A DNA stretch of 7,496 nucleotides from Campylobacterales bacterium (lineage in GTDB: Bacteria; Campylobacterota; Campylobacteria; Campylobacterales; QNZT01), in NCBI GenBank assembly GCA_027080605.1, contig JALWRO010000091.1, forward strand, positions 1 through 7,496, given 5' to 3'. A program made the position numbers and the translations under genes. Within the stretch, counting starts at the first letter, position 1. Each line of letters starts with the position of its first letter. The notes under the pieces were generated by a model. The model was not told where the DNA came from and did no database searches. It saw nothing but the letters and a program-made list of their open reading frames with translations. Shown here piece by piece: positions 6,583 through 7,496 of this stretch.

Positions 6583-6597
6583 TTAATCCTCTATTAA
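6583..6597. promoter_or_regulatory. Inverted repeat TTAAT-N5-ATTAA upstream of hsp20
   Basis: TTAAT (6583-6587) and ATTAA (6593-6597) form an inverted repeat with a 5-base spacer, the same layout as the repeat upstream of yfdX2 (3099-3113). Both left arms are preceded by G (GTTAAY). A weak -10 candidate, TATCAA at 6620-6625, lies 30 bases beyond the repeat centre, similar to the 28 bases seen at yfdX2. Confidence 0.38.
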
Positions 6598-6650
6598 TCA
6601 ATATATGTTAGCATTTCACTATCAACAAAACATACTACAAGGAGTAAAAG

Positions 6651-7145
6651 ATGAGAAAGATTATCAGTGCTGTTGCAGCGGCGGTTGTTCTGTCAGCTAC
6701 TTCACTGGCAGCAGATCAAAATACCCTCTCTGCACAAAACAACCCATTCGAAGAGTTACAGAAAATCCAGCAGCAGATGGATCAGGTGTTTAACCAACTG
6801 CACCAAAAGTTCCTGAACGACACAACATTTTCAGACTTTAACAATGCCTATGTCAGAGCACCTGCCGCCGATGTTATCGACAAGGGAGATCACTACCTCG
6901 TCAAAGCGGATATTCCCGGTGCAGAGGCGAAAAGCATCAAAGTTACTGAAAAAGACGGTGTTCTCAAAATCGAAGCGAGTACCGTCAAAGAGGAGAAGAA
7001 GAAAGGCGACAACTATGTCAGACAGGAGCGTTTCGTCGGACAATTTGTCAAGATGATGACACTCCCCAAAGATGCGGATGCGTCTAAACTCAAAACAGAC
7101 TACAAAAACGGTGTACTGGAAGTGACCATTCCGAAACGCAAATAA
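6651..7145 (+). CDS. Exported Hsp20/alpha-crystallin small heat-shock protein
   Basis: This is a 164-residue protein. AAGGAG at 6639-6644 lies six bases before ATG. Residues 1-21 form a Sec-type signal peptide (RKII start, hydrophobic core, cleavage probably after SLAA), so the mature protein is expected in the periplasm. A Gln-rich helical arm (about 31-55) precedes the alpha-crystallin domain (about 70-163), with PAADVIDKGDHYLVKADIPG (71-90), GVLKIEAS (103-110), RQERFVGQF (124-132), LPKDAD (138-143) and the closing NGVLEVTIPK (153-162). These are standard Hsp20 positions. The protein stops at PKRK, so the C-terminal extension with the I-x-I motif used for oligomer assembly is missing. sHsps are ATP-independent holdases and are almost always cytosolic; an exported one beside YfdX and HdeD suggests a periplasmic chaperone role comparable to that of HdeA/HdeB. 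It is followed 45 bp later by yceI. Confidence 0.92.
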   Translation: MRKIISAVAAAVVLSATSLAADQNTLSAQNNPFEELQKIQQQMDQVFNQLHQKFLNDTTFSDFNNAYVRAPAADVIDKGDHYLVKADIPGAEAKSIKVTEKDGVLKIEASTVKEEKKKGDNYVRQERFVGQFVKMMTLPKDADASKLKTDYKNGVLEVTIPKRK

Positions 7146-7166
7146 CAAAACAGCCCTGTAATTCGC

Positions 7167-7172
7167 TATAAT
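7167..7172 (+). promoter_or_regulatory. Possible -10 box for the yceI-like gene
   Basis: TATAAT, preceded by GC, lies 18 bases before the yceI ATG and 6 bases before its AAAGGA ribosome site (7179-7184). Use of it would give a very short leader of about 12 bases, and no -35 is visible, so readthrough from hsp20 is equally possible. Confidence 0.35.
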
Positions 7173-7190
7173 TTCCGTAAAGGATTTTAT

Positions 7191-7496
7191 ATGCGACATA
7201 TTTTTAAAACCGTGCTGCTGCTTTGCTTCTCTTTCATGATAGCGGCAGCAGCAACTTATCCGGTCGACAAGGCACATTCGAAAGTGACTTTTCAACTCAG
7301 GCATCTGCTTTTCACTCATGTCAACGGAACTTTCAGTACATTTGATGGAAACTATACAATCGATCATAACAGACTGACAGACCTCAACGGCTATGTTCAG
7401 GTTGCATCGATATCGACCAAAAGCACAAAACGTGACAAATACCTCGTATCCCCTGAGTTTTTCAATGTTTCCAAATATCCGAAGATGACCATGCAC
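7191..7496 (+). CDS. YceI family periplasmic lipid-binding protein, N-terminal part (runs off window)
   Basis: There are 102 codons open to the end of the window from ATG at 7191, with AAAGGA at 7179-7184 six bases upstream. Residues 1-21 form a signal peptide (basic start, LLL core, AAAA before cleavage). C12 is inside the hydrophobic core and does not make a good lipobox. The mature part begins TYPVDKAHSKVTFQLRH (22-38) and continues with GTFSTFDGNY (46-55), KSTKRDKYL (77-85) and PEFFNVSKYPKM (88-99). These are the typical YceI positions: first beta strand with HS, GxF loop, RD-x-x-L and the FF-x-V-x-x-YP motif. YceI proteins are periplasmic lipocalin-like barrels that bind polyisoprenoids. 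E. coli YceI is about 191 residues, so roughly half is visible. Its placement after hsp20 adds another envelope protein to the cluster. Confidence 0.9.
   Translation, partial: MRHIFKTVLLLCFSFMIAAAATYPVDKAHSKVTFQLRHLLFTHVNGTFSTFDGNYTIDHNRLTDLNGYVQVASISTKSTKRDKYLVSPEFFNVSKYPKMTMH

Noticed and set aside
6541..6650. CIRCE element, HspR box or RNA thermometer upstream of hsp20
   Set aside because: I find no TTAGCACTC-N9-GAGTGCTAA or CTTGAGT-N7-ACTCAAG pair. The only anti-Shine-Dalgarno match is the four bases TCCT (6587-6590), too short to claim a thermometer.
6831..7496. 221-codon open frame on the minus strand at the right edge
   Set aside because: It is antisense to hsp20 and the yceI-like gene, both of which match known families over their full visible length.
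1..7496. CRISPR arrays, insertion sequences, tRNA or rRNA genes, attachment sites
   Set aside because: No direct-repeat arrays, transposase-like proteins, terminal repeats or RNA gene signatures were seen on either strand.

Overview
The window looks like a chromosomal segment of a sulfur-oxidising Campylobacterota (epsilonproteobacterium of the Sulfurovum/Sulfurimonas kind). This rests on the SQR-like flavoprotein end at the left edge, moderate GC, dense gene packing, AAGGAG ribosome sites and AT-rich TATAAT -10 boxes with poor -35 boxes. Taxonomy is an inference from gene style; no rRNA or marker gene is present.

Layout. Positions 1-1057: the 3' end of a sulfide:quinone oxidoreductase-like gene, followed after one base by a YohD-like DedA membrane protein. 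Positions 1149-4220: an exported YfdX-family protein, an HdeD-family (DUF308) membrane protein and a second, diverged exported YfdX protein. Positions 4252-5840: an APC-superfamily amino acid permease, probably cotranscribed with the second yfdX, then a 56-residue protein with a twin-arginine signal and an acidic tail. A 13-bp inverted repeat separates this from a convergent second hdeD (5919-6467, minus strand). Divergent from that hdeD is an Hsp20/alpha-crystallin gene with an N-terminal signal peptide (6651-7145), followed by the start of a periplasmic YceI-family gene that runs off the right edge. No stretch longer than 300 bases lacks a gene.

Taken together, positions 1149-7496 read as a cell-envelope stress cluster: two exported YfdX proteins, two HdeD membrane proteins, an exported small heat-shock protein, a YceI lipid-binding protein and an amino acid permease. 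YfdX and HdeD are both acid-response (EvgA regulon) families in E. coli. yfdX1, yfdX2, hdeD and sHsp20 also occur together in the transmissible locus of stress tolerance (tLST, also called LHR) of Gammaproteobacteria. The present arrangement lacks, within view, the ClpK/ClpG disaggregase, FtsH, thioredoxin and KefB of that locus, and it puts the sHsp outside the cytoplasm. A shared inverted repeat, TTAAY-N5-RTTAA, lies upstream of both yfdX2 and hsp20 and may mark co-regulation. The functional grouping is inference from family identity and proximity, not demonstrated.
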